Shown: piece after piece, positions 62,874 through 64,000 of the stretch
Layout of the letters: every line of letters starts with the position of its first letter
Position numbering within the stretch: position 1 is the first letter of the stretch
From: Paenibacillus_AB hodogayensis
GTDB lineage: Bacteria > Bacillota > Bacilli > Paenibacillales > NBRC-103111
Reading direction: 5' to 3'
NCBI RefSeq assembly: GCF_039536325.1
Contig: NZ_BAAAYO010000014.1
Coordinates: 1-64,000, forward strand
Length of the DNA stretch: 64,000 bases
Made by a program: the position numbers and the translations under genes
The notes under the pieces: generated by a model
Seen by the model: the letters and a program-made list of their open reading frames with translations, nothing else
What the model was told of the DNA's origin: nothing
Databases searched by the model: none

Positions 62874-63362
62874 ATGGCCAACGGACCATGGAGGTCCCCA
62901 ACCCGCAAGCAATCGTTTCCGGCCATATTCGTGCTGAGAAGGAAGTATGTGCTGCTCGCCGTCGGCGTGTTATTGATGGCGACCGCCTACGGACTTTATG
63001 CCCGACAGCAGCATGCCGCCGCGGTAACGGGCACGGTCGGGGAGGAGCGCACGATACATATGGTGACGGGAGAATTCAAAGCGACGAAGCCGGACGGAAC
63101 CGTCCTGGAGGCGTACCGCTGGGATCCGGGCACCGTATTCGTCCGCAAGGGCGAGAGGGTGAAGCTGACGATTAACGGAATCAACGGCGTCAGCCACCCT
63201 TTTATCGTCGAAGGGCTTGGTTTGAAAGGAGAAGTGAAGCAAGGACAGGAGACGTCCGTTTCGTTCAAAGCCGACAAGCCGGGCATTTACCGGATCATCT
63301 GCCTTACCCATCCGGATGCGGCCCATAACGGCCCGATGATCGGCTACATCGTGGTTCAGTAG
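62874..63362 (+). CDS. Membrane-anchored cupredoxin-domain protein
   Basis: A 162-aa protein. A basic N terminus and one transmembrane helix (about residues 24-43) are followed by a cupredoxin domain (about 60-162). Copper ligands typical of the fold are His108 in SHPF, Cys143 in ICLTH, a His in the loop (146 or 151) and Met155. It probably binds copper outside the membrane and may carry electrons or deliver copper. No cytochrome oxidase gene is adjacent. The ATG at 62874 is seven bases after AAGGAGGG. Confidence 0.8.
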   Translation: MANGPWRSPTRKQSFPAIFVLRRKYVLLAVGVLLMATAYGLYARQQHAAAVTGTVGEERTIHMVTGEFKATKPDGTVLEAYRWDPGTVFVRKGERVKLTINGINGVSHPFIVEGLGLKGEVKQGQETSVSFKADKPGIYRIICLTHPDAAHNGPMIGYIVVQ

Positions 63363-63472
63363 CGACCGGGCTAAGAACGCATCGGGCGCCGCGCACATAA
63401 TTTATCGGCCTATCGTGTACCCCATCCGCCTTCCTGCATAGTGTAGTAGCAGAAAGGAACGGGTGATACGGG

Positions 63473-63799
63473 ATGAATAAGCCTTCGAACGAAAAGTATA
63501 CCGAAAAGCACAGCCAGGATTTGCCGACTCTGCGCAAAATTCGCCGCGCTTGCAACAAGGAGCTGTACCGTACGGCCAAACGGCTGAAGCTGTGGGTTCC
63601 CCCGGAACGGCTCGCCGAAGCGGAGGAGCTGTATCTGAAGAAGGTCGTGCTGAACTTGCCTTATATCGTGGAGCACAGCAGCAACCGTAAGCTGCTGTCC
63701 GATTGGTGGTCGGAAAACGTCTGCGCGGATATCGCCACGCTCTGGAACGTCGAGCAGGACGATCTGTCGAAGGCATTCCGGGAAGCATTCGGCGGATGA
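63473..63799 (+). CDS. Small conserved protein of unknown function
   Basis: A 108-aa soluble protein, Lys-, Leu- and Glu-rich, predicted mostly helical (about residues 15-105). I do not recognise a catalytic motif. Similar small proteins occur in Paenibacillus with misleading automatic labels such as dehydrogenase. Ribosome binding site is weak (ACGGG directly before ATG). It is 110 bp after the cupredoxin gene in the same direction. Confidence 0.6.
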   Translation: MNKPSNEKYTEKHSQDLPTLRKIRRACNKELYRTAKRLKLWVPPERLAEAEELYLKKVVLNLPYIVEHSSNRKLLSDWWSENVCADIATLWNVEQDDLSKAFREAFGG

Positions 63800-63949
63800 C
63801 CGCGGAGTCGGCAAGCGGCTTTACAGGATGGTCGGCAAGCCCCGCGAAGCCTAGTCCGGCGGCGGATTGCGGGCCATCCCCCCACAAAAAGCAGCCCTGC
63901 CGCGAATACTATAGCAACAACAACCCCGACCCGATGGGAGAGTTCGAAC

Positions 63950-64000
63950 ATGCAAGGCTTTCGCCTTAATCCGAATGATTACAAACTGGATCCCAACTGG
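63950..64000 (+). CDS. Start of a further gene (truncated by window edge)
   Basis: ATG at 63950 with GGGAGAG eight bases upstream opens a frame that runs to the end of the window (MQGFRLNPNDYKLDPNW). Too short to identify. Confidence 0.45.
   Translation, partial: MQGFRLNPNDYKLDPNW

Noticed and set aside
1..64000. CRISPR arrays, tRNA genes, T-box or common riboswitch leaders
   Set aside because: I looked for regularly spaced repeats, cloverleaf-like sequences and T-box motifs in the gaps and saw none; short or divergent ones could be missed by eye.

Overview
The window looks like chromosomal DNA of a spore-former-type Firmicute of the Paenibacillaceae (Paenibacillus or a close relative). The supporting points are moderately high GC, strong AAGGAGG-type ribosome binding sites, the ygxA/ygzB/perR neighbourhood beside an rRNA promoter region (as in Bacillus), gatCAB, and the many AraC/YesN-type regulators next to CUT1 sugar ABC transporters and glycoside hydrolases. 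No tRNA, rRNA body, CRISPR array or intact transposase gene is visible.

Layout. 1-0.2 kb: tandem promoters and leader of an rRNA operon that runs leftward out of the window. 0.4-8 kb: housekeeping and envelope genes (ygxA, ygzB, an anchored GH18 protein, perR, small membrane proteins, an MgtC-like protein, an exported alpha/beta hydrolase). 8.1-11.4 kb: gatCAB. 11.5-15.6 kb: an aldolase-type enzyme, an IDEAL-domain protein, an M24 peptidase and an SMP-30 family protein. 15.7-22.3 kb: a leftward Tad-like (type IVc pilus/secretion) locus in the order SAF protein, TadZ-like, TadA, TadB, TadC, two tiny paralogous single-helix proteins (51 and 48 aa), and two more anchored small proteins. 22.5-25.3 kb: YhgE/Pip-type membrane protein, TetR regulator and nitroreductase, preceded by tandem TetR-like operators.

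25.5-45.8 kb is an accessory region. It starts with a leftward glycan-utilisation operon: a chimeric solute-binding protein/permease remnant, a MalG-type permease, a 1358-aa secreted multimodular protein, a BNR sialidase-like protein and an SGNH hydrolase, with a divergent AraC regulator. There follow a 168-bp MITE-like element, a YolD-like protein, a PepSY membrane protein, an AraC regulator/hydrolase/orphan binding-protein cluster, and a stretch of gene decay (DinB with an amber codon, truncated WYL regulator, frameshifted FAD oxidoreductase). It ends with a LysR/SDR divergent pair.

45.8-56.6 kb is an intact carbohydrate locus: MalF, MalG, binding protein, cytoplasmic sulfatase and a GHL6-like hydrolase on the minus strand, divergent from a YesN/YesM two-component pair. 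The simplest reading is sensing and uptake of a sulfated oligosaccharide followed by intracellular desulfation and cleavage. 56.6-64 kb returns to general genes: MFS transporter, pyruvate kinase, AraC regulator, MBL hydrolase, thioredoxin-like protein, DedA protein, anchored cupredoxin, a small conserved protein and the first 17 codons of a further gene.

The most interesting items are the in-frame binding-protein/permease deletion fusion carrying an exact cre site, the tandem micro-proteins of the Tad-like locus with a lysine-less TadZ P-loop, a dispersed terminator hairpin present in two copies (one inside the MITE), the nonsense-disrupted DinB gene behind a palindromic operator, and the sulfatase/GHL6 locus. 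All calls come from reading the sequence; no database search was run.
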